From Pararge aegeria (lineage: Eukaryota > Arthropoda > Insecta > Lepidoptera > Nymphalidae), in the NCBI RefSeq assembly GCF_905163445.1, contig NC_053191.1, forward strand, positions 2,046,001 through 2,110,000: DNA of 64,000 nucleotides, written 5' to 3'. Positions within the stretch are counted from its first letter, which is position 1; every line of letters begins with the position of its first letter. Shown one piece after another: positions 24,051-35,700 of the stretch. The position numbers and the translations under genes are program-made. A model generated the notes under the pieces. That model worked only from the letters and a program-made list of their open reading frames with translations. It did not search any database and had not been told where the DNA came from.

Positions 24051-25241
24051 GATGAATATTATAAAAACGAAGAAAAAAGCCGGCTCATGCTGCCCATGTA
24101 ATTCAATAAAAAAGACGCCTAGTGTACAATAAATCTATGATATGTATGACTACATAACTCTTATTAATGATATTGCTACACTTCCAGAGACATATCACCA
24201 AGTCAGGCTTTTGTCTGTCGTAATTATTTAGTATTAAAGGCTGACCGCACATTGGAAAGGTTTAGACTATAAGCTTTTGCATTAAATCGAGCCTTTAACA
24301 AGTAGTCTTAGAATAAAGAAACAATCATCGAATTGAAAGTATAGCGATTATTATTTATTAGCCAATTTCAAATTTGTTGAATTACTCAGTTTGAGCGAGT
24401 GTACAATAACAGTTTAGTAACATACCCACCTCTTCATTATCATCACCTTACTCAAAGTACGTCCACAGCTGGACGTATGTCTTTTGTATTGATTAACATA
24501 TGCACCAGTTTTCTCAACCGGTCATTTAAATGTAATCAAAGTGCGGCCAGTCTTCGAAGGACTTTAAGAGCATTTTCATTGGTCAATGCATTGTAAGTAG
24601 GTACGTGGGGAATCCCCACGGGCGTAACATCAAATGAAATTCTATTTTCAAAATCATAGGATTCCGTGATTCCGTCATTAAGAAGCCTGTATTTTAGAAA
24701 TTCATCGCAAATTTGAATGCGATCATACAATGTTGACTATTGAAAAAGCACCTTACGTCCGTTTTAGTTTTAAATATCAATAATATTCACAAATCAGGTA
24801 GATATTTTGCACATGCATCATATGTCGACAACGTAGCCAGTCGCCATATTTAATTAAGTATAGAATAAAATATTATATAATATTTGAAAAGAAATAACGA
24901 ATGCGACAAAAGTACCTCAATATATTATAACATATTATGAAGCAAAATATGGTTTTATTAACAGTTACTAGTGCATGCCTCAGCGCTACATTTCTGTTTT
25001 CCTGGTTCCCATAGCAGAAAGAATATAATTTAAAAACTTAATTTAAAAAATAAAAACTAAAGAATATATATAAACAAATCTTTCACCAGAAAATTACGAC
25101 AAGCATTCCTATAATAGGAACCTATTTCATTGCCCTTATTGAACAGACATTACATTTTTTTTAATTGAGTTATTTATTGCGACTACAGTTATTAATAAGA
25201 GTGGTGATTTTTAATTGAATCCGTATATCTATTATTAAATA

Positions 25242-25440
25242 GTAAAGTAAGCGTAGCTTGTCTTATCGGTACTAAGATCACTGCTGAATATTTTTGAATA
25301 ATATACATAAATACTTATTATATAAGGAACACCCAGTCACTGAAAAACTTTCATGTACCTACATCACAAAAGTATTTTCTAGTTTTGGGAATAGAACCAG
25401 CGGCATTGGATTCGGAAAGCAGCGGAATCGGCCTTCAATT
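25242..25440 (-). mobile_element. SINE A, diverged
   Basis: AGTAAAGTAAGCGTAGCTTG, GATCACTGCTGAATATTTT, CACCCAGTCACTGAAAAAC, then a decayed head with GGGAATAGAACC. Confidence 0.65.
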
Positions 25441-25477
25441 AACTCTATAGTCTAAATTAGCAAGAATGTTTGTATAC

Positions 25478-25640
25478 TTATTTATTTATTTATACTCTTT
25501 ATTTGTACACCACTCAGAAAAACGAGACAATAAAAAAAGAACAAACACATGAAGAATGTAGCAGGATACAAAAGGCGGCCTTATTGCTAAGTAGCGATCT
25601 CTGCCAGGCATACTTGGGGCTTAAAAACCTGGGAATGTCA
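25478..25640 (-). mobile_element. LINE 3'-end fragment (family R)
   Basis: TATTTATTTATTTATACTC, TTATTTGTACACCAC, GGCGGCCTTATTGC, GTAGCGATCTCTGCCAGGC. Reads toward the left as the 3' end of a truncated LINE. Confidence 0.6.
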
Positions 25641-25737
25641 AAGAACTTGTGTGTTGTGTCATTTAAAATAATACCGCTCCGCGCTCACATCTCGCTATAC
25701 AATATATATATATATTGTATTAATTCATATATATATA

Positions 25738-25908
25738 TATAACCCCGGCTAAGTTTTTAGTGGGCTCCTTACCTTAGTAATATGTATAACGAATGTAGTT
25801 ATCACCATAACCTCCCAATAATGGGAATAAGAAATAACATGTGTATGAACGTGTATTCATAAGTGCCTGTGATAGGTCTACGTGAATAAAACCTTATTTA
25901 ATTGAATT
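25738..25908 (+). mobile_element. LINE 3' UTR fragment (family P)
   Basis: CCCCGGCTAAGTTTTTAGTG, then ACGAATGTAGTTATCACC, and the terminal TACGTGAATAAAACC before AATTGAATTAA. Directly preceded by a TA-rich run. Confidence 0.6.
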
Positions 25909-26329
25909 AAGGCCAAATGCACGTAACATGGCACTTTGCAGGATCTGAGAGTTTAATTCATAAATAGAAAGCTCCTTGGACTTCTTGCAAAATTCAAGGG
26001 GAGACGTAAGAAGTCGGGATAAAAAAGAACTAAAACTTGTTTGCTTTTCTGGGTTGTAAAGACAGGAACAAAATTTTATCGTTTATTTTTTATTAAATCA
26101 CTATCTTATACAATTGTAATTTGGTATTATTATGACTTAAATTCATATTCGCAATCATTACCACATATTATACACTTAATAGAAGGTTTATTTCATAAAT
26201 ACGTAGTACAATTTACTTTATACGGCTTTGCAAGCATATCCATATGTTCGGAAAGTGCCGTTTTTCATCTGTAATGCGGGTGGAAAATAATGCATTCCGG
26301 CCCCCGATGAGATTAAAGAGGTGAAAAAA

Positions 26330-26500
26330 CCACCAAAAAGTTCTATGCTCTACCAGGGTATGCATACAGAAGGAAAATTGCATAAAACGGCAAAAATCCT
26401 CATTCTCATTCCAGTTATATATAAATTTTAGGTTAGGCAGTTTTAGCTTAGCTTTAGCTTAGCTTAGCTTTTGTCCACGTATGGAGTGCACGCCAGTGGT
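26330..26500 (-). mobile_element. hAT-type MITE remnant
   Basis: AGGGTATGCATACAGA, TTTTAGGTTAGGCAG and the end GAGTGCACGCCAGTGG match the ends of the 59619-59793 element. An internal GCTTAGCTTTA micro-repeat is at 26444-26471. Confidence 0.45.
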
Positions 26501-26632
26501 ACATGTAGAAATTGTCTATTGTTGAAACGGAAATAATGACACCCACTGAAACTAGTGCAAACTATACTTAGCATAATATACTGTGAGACTTTAGAGTAAT
26601 GATTGTGAACACGAGTCCAGTACCCATTACAT

Positions 26633-26638
26633 TTTATT
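26633..26638 (-). terminator. PIGS: Candidate PIGS polyadenylation signal
   Basis: AATAAA on the minus strand 18 bases after the PIGS stop codon. This would give a very short 3' UTR; a later signal could be used instead. Confidence 0.4.
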
Positions 26639-26655
26639 TGGAATATAACGATACA

Positions 26656-26770
26656 TTAATCAGTCTTCAGTTTCCGCGAGGGCTTCCCTCGGAACCAATC
26701 GATCAGGTTCTTGAGGGACAGGATCACTGGAAACATTATTGGCAGGAACAACGGAATGTAGATTGCATAC
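26656..26770 (-). CDS. PIGS: PIGS last coding exon (C-terminal membrane helix)
   Basis: Acceptor GTTTTAG|GTATGC; the first base closes the Lys codon of DDQK. Encodes YAIYIPLFLPIMFPVILSL and NLIDWFRGKPSRKLKTD, stop TAA at 26656-26658. Too short to stand out as an open frame. Confidence 0.95.
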
Positions 26771-29700
26771 CTAAAACGAAATTCATATTAACGTTATAAA
26801 TTTTAAAATGTATCTGTTTGTATGTTTGTCATATGTTCGGCTAAACCGCTGCACTAAACTTAATGAAATTTAGCACAGGGATGACGAACATAGAACTTTT
26901 ATCCGAGGACAATAATGGGTTCCATAATAATACGGAATTCTTTTTTTTTATGTTTATAGACGAGCGCGCGCTTGACTGCAATCACACCTGATGGTAAGCG
27001 TTGATGCAGCCTAAGGTAACATAATAATATGTTTGGACAATCATACAATAATTGAGAACAGACATAGATTGCATCCTTGACAAATAAGAAATGTGCTCTG
27101 CATCTACATTACCGGAAACCTTAGATGGAAAAGTAATTCAAAAAGAGAACAGTTGAGACAACCTCTCATCTCGTGATTCAATTGTACAAAAATCTCAATT
27201 TTTAATGTCGAGTGAAACTTGGCTTTCCGATAATGAGTCTATTAGTATTCCAAATTTAATTATGTTTATTATATCCATTTCTTTCATTATGTAGATTTTT
27301 TTTTTGTGAATTTTTAATTAACTTTATATAACTAGATAATGCGTAATAACAAAACTTTCAATATATTAGACGTATTTTCTACATAATAAGGCGAAAGATA
27401 AAATTTTTGAAAAGATTTTTATCTTGTTACGCCGAAGAAGTACCTATATAACTTCTAACGCATGTACATAAGTATACACAAGTTTTATTTTGTTTAATGG
27501 TATAAGTGTGTATTCGTCGTGTGTATATTTGTACGCACGAGCGTAGCGAGGATATGACAAAGAATCTCGAGTGAGATTCTTTGTCATATCCTGTTATTTT
27601 GTCATTCCATTGTTTTCGGTTACAATTACTACAGTAAGACAAATTACAAACATTCCGTCAAACTGTAGAACAGTTTGTTGACGGGATCTCTCTTATAATA
27701 TAAGGTAGTTTATGTTTAATGCTAAAACTATTTCGACTTATAAGGAGGTAGATAGTGTTTACTAAAAAGCATTATGAATGGTTTCATGATGGAGCTGCAA
27801 ATGGTTACTTTAATAGCATTTACCCTGACGAACACAACTCTAAGCCTATTTTTAGGACCCTTTTTCACCCTTGCTGTGTACAAACATTTAACAATACATT
27901 GAAAAAACGGCTATTGAGGGGTATTTTATTCAATTGATGAATTTCTGCAATTTAAGCCTCACAACTAGATTGTTTTTGTATATAATCGAACAAGTTTTGT
28001 ATGTTGGGACTTTTTATATTGTTAAGAACATTTTATCACATATTCATTCAAATAAATACATTTCATTTCATTTGAGTTACAGTCTTCTTAACAGTCCACT
28101 AAGAAATAGGAGAAATTATATTAAACAATATTTTATTATTATTTATATTATATTAACATACACCGGCAAAGCTAGTGTGTTAAATATGGGGATAAAGTAC
28201 CACTAAATTTTATTCAAGGGGCGGATGGTTCCGGCTTTAGAGAAATTTGTTGAAATGTGTCCAGAGAAATAATTCACTTACTTCTGATCATCGGGGAAGT
28301 AGAGTAATGCAAGTAGACTAGGCTCCATGAAAGCTGTCTCAGCCGCAAGGAAAGCCTGTTGAGACTGGCGGTAGGCGTTCAGAAGGTCTCCACTGATCAT
28401 CAGGCTCCTCGATTTGTGAATACTGTCGACAGCGTGGTTGATGGATGCGCCCACTTCATCGTTGATCACAATGTTGGATATTTCACCTGGGAATTCAGGA
28501 AACACTTTCATTACACGACAGCTTTATTAAAAGTTGCAACATACCGCATAAAAAATATTTTTATTATTTTAAATTTTTAATTATTTTTAATTTTCGGATC
28601 CGACAGGATTTGAACCTGCGACTCTCTAGCAATCCCGAAGTGTAGGTTATAGCACAAATAAAAATTATAATATTATAGGAAATATCCTTGAGTCGGAAAT
28701 ATAATAAAAAAATCAAGTAGGTACATCTAAAACGGCTACAAAACAAGCTGATAACGTAGAAACTGTTAAAAGTAAAGTTTAAAGTAAAATTTATATATAT
28801 AGATTTAGTTGGCTGCATTATATCATTAAACTAAAGCTAATATTTTTAACTTTACCAATTTTTAACGGAAAAAAGAAAAAAACAGAAAGCAGTTTGACGA
28901 AACACTTACCCAGCAATTTAGCAAGCGATTTCAGGCTTCTTTCCGCAGAAGATACCTGCTCTAGGGTCCTGATGCGGAGCAGGGTGTCAACTTCCCAGCG
29001 CCGTGGAACTACTGACCACAGTGGCTCCAAGTGACCGCCCGGTATCTTGACCTGCCACCGAGCGGAAAAAGTACCAATTCAGTAGCGTAAAATTAAAGAT
29101 AAAGGTAGATTGATAAAGTCTGTATTGCACAAACTACTAATATTAATTATAGCCCAAGCTACTACTAATATTAATTTTAGCAGAAGCTACTAATATTAAT
29201 TTTAGCAATAGCTACTAATATCAATTAAAGAACAAGCTACTAATATTAATTTTAGCAGAAGCTACTAATATCAATTGTAGCACAAGCTACTAATATTAAT
29301 TTTAGCTGAAGCTACTAATATCAATTGTAGCACAAGCTATTAATATCAATTAAAGCAATAGCTACTCATATCAATCATAGCACAAGCTACAAATATTAAT
29401 TTTAGCAATAGCTACTAATATCAATTAAAGCACAACCTACTAATATTAATTTTAGCACAAGCTACAACTTTTAATTATTAGTAAACACTGAGTGTGACTT
29501 ATAAGAAGGCTCGATGGAAAGAGCTATGTTAGGTTAGGAGTATGTATCTCTACGTGATCAAATCAGAAATGAGCAGATCCGTAGAAGAATTAGAGGTACC
29601 GACATAACTCAACGAGTCGCGAAGCTGAATTGGAACCGATGGACGTTGGGGTCACAAGGTGTTGGAATGGCGACCCCGCACCGGTTAACGCAGCGTTGGT

Positions 29701-32700
29701 CCGCCCCCAACGAGACAACGGACATACGATATCAAACGAGTCGCGGGGAACCGTTGGAAACAAGCGGCCCAGAATCGTGGACGCCCTATAAATACCTATG
29801 TCCAGCAGTGGACGTCAATCGGTTGAAATAATGATGAGTGTGATTTTTCAAACTAGGTATAAATCTGTAGTACAGAATTTGCAACTCTAAAATCTTAAAA
29901 GTTAGGTCTATTTTGCCGCGACGGTATAACGTTTCAAAACGTGAAAGCTACTTCACTAGTAAATCTTACTAATAGTAGGTTCTTTTGGAGGCTTCGTGCA
30001 TGGCGGACGCGATTTTTTCGGATTTATTGTGAGGTCGTTTTGAGAAGGATTGGTGCTGTAATATATAATACAATTATATATTTGTATATGGTAGTATTTG
30101 GCTGTATGTATGGGTGAGTTCTTTTGAAATGTTTAAAAAAAGTTTAAAATTTACAATATAATGTTTTGAAGAACATGCCTATGTAAGCGGCTAGGCTACT
30201 GTGGCAATGGCGTTGGTTCTGCGGTATGTGCAGCATAAGCGGCAAAACTCCTTTTCGGGGCGAGTTTCCGATAGATTTAGAATTTGGGGGAGCCGATTCT
30301 GCCATGTGCGAAGTTTACCTACTTTTAATTAAACATATAGACACCTGCCGTTGGCTAATCTGTGTAAAGACAGAAGAAAAAAAAAGTTTCTATTGTTCGC
30401 CATTTATAAAAAAAATACCTCACCTTCTCAGTAATTCCGAGCAGTTTCCGGAGTTGCGAGATGAACGTGCCCATTATCAGTTTCACATCGGGCGTGTAGT
30501 GTTTTTGCTCGCACTCCGTCTTCGTGGGGTTCCCGAAAACCACGCCACCCCATTTTGGGGACATGAACGCTTGCACTGGCGACATCACTCTTATATCTGT
30601 GAAAATAGTTACCATATATACAATAGAAGCAGTAAGCTGGTAGTCATTAAATTTGACGGCCGATTGGCGTAGTGGGCAGCGACCCTGCTTTCTGAATCCA
30701 AGGCTTCGATTCCCACAACTGGACAATATTTGTGTGATGAACATGAATGTTTTTCTGTGTCTGGGTGTTTATCTATATATTATAAGTATTTATGTATATT
30801 ATTCATAAAAAATTTCATCAGTTATCTTAGTACCCATAACACAAGCTTTTGTTCACCAATTAATGTTTGCACACACCTGAGCCTGAAACAATTTCCACAC
30901 AATTGGAACTCATTGTTAATAAAATTTACTTTAATTAATAATAACTAAAAAACAATGAAATGCACTATTCCACTAAATAATAAATTTCAAATTATGAATC
31001 ACAACAATCTATCAGAGAAGTGTGAAGTTGTTCAAATTTGACATCCTGACGTACTTCAACCCGTAATGTTGCTTTTTATGTCCATATAAATTATTAAATA
31101 ATTTCGATTGTCTCTGCTAACACACTAACATTTCTATAGGTGAAAGCAGTTAAAAACATGCAAGCCAACGAGAGTAAGTGAAACAAAGCGAGAGGTCTTC
31201 GTGCGCGACCTTGATATTTTGCATTCTATCGCCGCCACTCGGAAGTTCGCTGCGTTCGGATATCGAGCAGTGTAATTCTATGGGCCGGTTGCTAGCACAC
31301 CTCCAGCCGTAGTGTTTGTATACTCATTGTGCATACACTATTGAGTCAAAGTTAATACATCGTCTTTATTTCCTCATTGCTATCAATTATGAATTATTTA
31401 ACGAGATTTATTGTATCGCAAGACGGGCTTTTCGGCTTGTATGGTAGTACCGCCACTGGGCCCATATGTTATTTGGATATTATTTCCACTTGTGTGCCAA
31501 CCCCACTTGTGGTCTGAGATCTGATAAGCTGTGGGGGAAGATACATTTTTATCCTTTCCCCGGAGAGATAATTGTCAACTGGCCAAGCTAGCCGTGCTGT
31601 GACGGGTATGAAGCGTTCATCGTAACTTATATTATAGATTCTTATATTGTGACCAGTGACATAACTACATGAACTTAAATTTTACCCCCAGCTGGTTCAC
31701 TGACCTCTACTATCGTATATGGCGAGCGGCGCCACGTCGCACGGCACGACGTATAGCGCCAGGTTGACTACGGGCTTGTCGGACACCGGGGTGGCGGCTC
31801 GCTCCTCCAGCCGTGTCAACAGCTGCGGTAGGAGGTCGTGCCGCGCGGGGAAGTGACGACCCCAAGACGACGCCTCCAGGACCTGGAATACAGAGATGTT
31901 TGTAACACAGAATTAACAACATTACATACCCTCAGTCAGCCATTTTTTCAAGCGGTGCATTGTGTTTATTGTTATTAGGTACACGAAACAGGTAATAACT
32001 AAAAGTAGATCTAAATATAAGTAATAACAAGTTTTGTTCTAAGCTACAAACCAAAGTATGTGTACACAACTTGGAATTAAATTAAACAGAAAGTAAAGAT
32101 AAAATTAAAGTTGAAACAAAAAAGAAACACTTAAATAATAATATATATATTATTTCCCTAAAGATTATGAGGAATAGTGCTTAATAATTAGATTTTTAAA
32201 AATATTTATCCTTTTGTTAAAAATGTCAATATTATGATTACTTGATACTAAATCATTATAAAGGCGGCACATGCGAACGATGGGATTGTAAAAGGAAGTA
32301 TTGTTCTTGTAGACACTTAGGGAAAATGGTTTAAAATATTTTAATCTGGGATTAACGCGAGTATTTATAGTAATGAGCGAGAGCAAGACGGAAGAATCAA
32401 TTTGGGAGTTAATGAGCTTAAATAAGAAGATCAAATGAAAGTATTTTCGACGAAATTGCAAGCTTTGCATCCCAAAGTGTACAAGCCTGTCATGGTAAGT
32501 TGTACGTTTATGGCCGAAGTGATGTCGATAAGACAATATTCGTAAAAATTTTTTTTGAACAGCTTCTAAACGATCGCAATGAATGGTATAATACGGTGAC
32601 CATATTAGTGAGTTATACTCCATTATACTACGGACCATAGTTTGATAAAGTTGTATTTAGCTTGATAGTTTTGTAAAATCTCTCGTTGACCTTAAAATAA

Positions 32701-35700
32701 ATCCCACAAGTTTGTTGCATTTAGCAATGATGTGTCCAAAACAGTGAAAACGCCCCGCGTACGTTTCATTTCACACCCGCGTTATGACGCTAGCTCACCT
32801 TCCCATTTTATAGTAAACTCTTAGAGCATTAGTGGTAAAATAATAACGTCAACTGCTAAATGGTATCACCGCGTGTTCGAGAAACACTTGTAAAGTGGTT
32901 TTTGACGCTTCAATATTAGTCGTGTACACGGCTTTTGTATGTTCTTCTCCATAACTCAAACAATCCAGCGTACCAATCCGAACTTTGCCAGCGTGATGGA
33001 CTACGGCCTAAACCCTGCCCATTCTGACAGAAAACCTGTGCCCTGTAATGAGTTTATCATGTTTATGATAACGATCTATGCGATAAATATAGCCCATGTT
33101 ACTGGGAGCCGGGAATTTAGTTAGTTTTCCATAGCCGAAAGAATTTTTAAATCAGTCAGTCAGTTTTTGAGTTTATCCAATGCATACAACTAAAATTATA
33201 CATAAATAATATTAATCTAATCTCACCTCGTTATACTATTAGTTTAGACATAAATTAGAAACATAAATAGTGTTTCTCTGCTTAAATATGTGTATAAAAT
33301 GTAATTCACAATAACTGTTCTAGTTTCAACATATTCTACCATTTCGGCATGCAAATATACAAATAATTATATATAGCAATCATGATTATTTTGTCGGCCC
33401 ATTGGCGCAGTTTGCAGCGACCCTGCTTTCTGAGTCAAAGGTCGTGGGTTCGATTCCCACGACTGGAAAATATTTGTGTGATGAACATGAATGTTTTTCA
33501 GTGTCTGGGTGTTGTTTGTCTGTTGTTTATCTGTTTATTGTAAGTATTTTATGTATATTATTTATAAAAATATTCATCAGTCATCGTAGTACCCATAACA
33601 CAAGCTACGCTTACTTTGGGGCTTGATGGCGATTTGTGTATTGTCGTAGTATATTTATTTATATTACTAATAATGATTGCTCTGCACGGGCCAAGAAATC
33701 TTAAGCGTTCTTTAAGGTAGGGTGGTGTCCAAGGTTAAAGCGTGTAGAGTACAGGATAATACATACAGATTACGCCGATTCCTTATATAAAGCCACTTAA
33801 GATTGTTCCGATACTCTGAGATATAATCAATATGATTATATCAAGTTATAATATGATTAAAGATTTTAAACTAAGATTTTCGTGGCTAATCAACATTTAT
33901 TAAGTATAGCTTAACGGGTACATACCACGATAATATTTTTGGATTTGTCGATATTTCGACCCAGTTGCATGGATCGTGGTTACGACGGGACTGCGTAACG
34001 AGATGTCAAGTTGGATGTCAGGGGCAGAATCTGACTACCCGCTTTGACATATGACGCTGACAACGTCACTTTTAAATTGAAAAGCTGTACAATGCTTTAT
34101 TGGTTTGAATAATTCTACCACTGGATTCCACACACTTGCTTATTTAAAACCATCTTCACGATTGAAGTTAAGTGCTTCCGAATTTCGGAATATGATTTCA
34201 ATACAAATTTAATAATAAAATAAATAAAGTTATATATTACCTCTGCGGTTTGTAACTTGAACTCCAATAGGTGGAGCCACTGAGACTTAAGCGTGAAGTT
34301 GTGAAGGTCCGTCAGCTCATCCACAAATGAACCGATGTAATCTGCAACGTTGAGGTTTACGCACAAATAAAGAGTAACTACGAGTAGCTAGTGACACCGT
34401 GTGGTGACGGCAGATCAGAAAATTGGATAGAAGCAGGCGTTACTTTGCGGAAATCCATGATGTATTATGAAAATTAAGCTTAATTAGCTATACTCCGCGA
34501 AAAGCAGGAGAATCTGTGTGGTGTAATTTATAATTTCTTCAATCCTTATACTCTACACCAAACAGATCTTTACAATGTACCCTCTACGCACGTTTCGCTC
34601 CGAAACCAGAGGAGGAGATCCTAAGGATGCTCTGGTTTCTTTCTGGTTTCTCTCCTAAGGATTCTCTGGTGGACTTTACAATGAATAATTGTTAAGTCAC
34701 CGTACCGTAATTTGTACACGGGCAGGGCACGGTAATGGCCCGGCCCCACCACGCAAGGGATAATAAGCGTATAATTTATATAAGACTGCGACGTGTCCGA
34801 GTTCCTACTACTAAACAATATTTTTTTTTTAATATACACAGATAAAAAATGCACCATTTACAAAGAATAAAAAATACGAATCGTCAAAGTACCTAGATCA
34901 CCTTTTTCTTATTCGTCTTCTAACTTTAAAAAAAGAATATTCAACATACAGGTGTCGGCAATCCTCAGGCGATCTTGACTTTACAATGAATAATTGTTAA
35001 GTCACTATTTAGTGAACATTGCCGAAGATCTGTTTGGTGTGGACTATAAGGATTGAAGAAATTATAAATTACACCACACAGATTCTTCTGCTTTTCGCGG
35101 AGAATAGCAAATTTAGCTTAATTTTCTTAATATGGCAGATCAGAATACAGTTGTCACCACTTCTTCCGGCGGATGTCTTACGAGGCGACTAAGGGAATGT
35201 AACGGAGGTGATGGAGAATTGTTCAAAGTGCTGGGCAAGCCGTGACACCACTGCGCAAAAAAAATCTTTGTCTTGATTTTTTGAAGTACAGACGCGGTGT
35301 ACTTTTTACCGCACCCAGTTTTGTAAGCCTCGGTACAATAGTACAGTTGTGAAAATAATTTCTGAAATGGTTACCTTCGACAGCCTCTCCGGCAGTGAAG
35401 TCCACCTTCATATTCTGAGGTTTCGGATGCACCACAGACAACACCACGTGGAAGCCATCCTCGCTCGGGAACCGGACTTGCCGCGCCGCATCCGCCTTTT
35501 CAGACCTGGCTCCATGCAGCACTGATGGCTCGTATATCCAGTTCTTTAACGCTTCAACGACGATTGATGCCGCTATGCGAATAATAAAATACATTGTAGT
35601 TAAGACTCTGAACTGAACTCAAAAAATTGTTAAAATAAAAACTTTTATACTGTTGTAGCGACATATGCGCGCGCGCAGTGCATTTTGCGGATTACTACAA

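Larger units (their letters stand above)
22934..26655. other. Intergenic region between the two convergent gene ends
   Basis: The plus-strand gene ends at 22933 and PIGS ends leftward at 26656, so this is a convergent spacer. It contains SINE B, SINE A, two LINE 3' ends and hAT-MITE scraps. No canonical AATAAA lies close behind 22933. A minus-strand frame at 24544-24739 looks slightly coding-like but matches nothing I know. Confidence 0.6.
26771..28281 (-). other. PIGS last intron
   Basis: 1.5 kb between the FPDDQ exon and the last exon. Contains repeat U at 27210-27510 and a perfect inverted repeat at 27549-27592; from 27660 to 28260 it is AT-rich with nothing recognised. Confidence 0.8.
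29052..30423 (-). other. PIGS intron with minisatellite and LINE
   Basis: GT..AG intron; contents listed separately. From 29850 to 30420 nothing clear is seen besides AT-rich sequence. Confidence 0.8.
31883..34240 (-). other. PIGS intron between 34241 and 31882 exons
   Basis: 2.4 kb, occupied by repeat V with its LINE and by SINE A; 33665-34200 shows nothing recognised. Confidence 0.8.

Noticed and set aside
24544..24739. Minus-strand frame ending ALTNENALKVLRRLAAL
   Set aside because: Looks mildly coding-like and has an AG acceptor-like start, but no homologue, neighbouring exon or promoter was found, and an RTE-tail-like scrap lies next to it.
29133..29480. 25-bp repeats considered as a CRISPR-like array
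   Set aside because: Units are contiguous without unique spacers and lie in a eukaryotic intron; it is a minisatellite.
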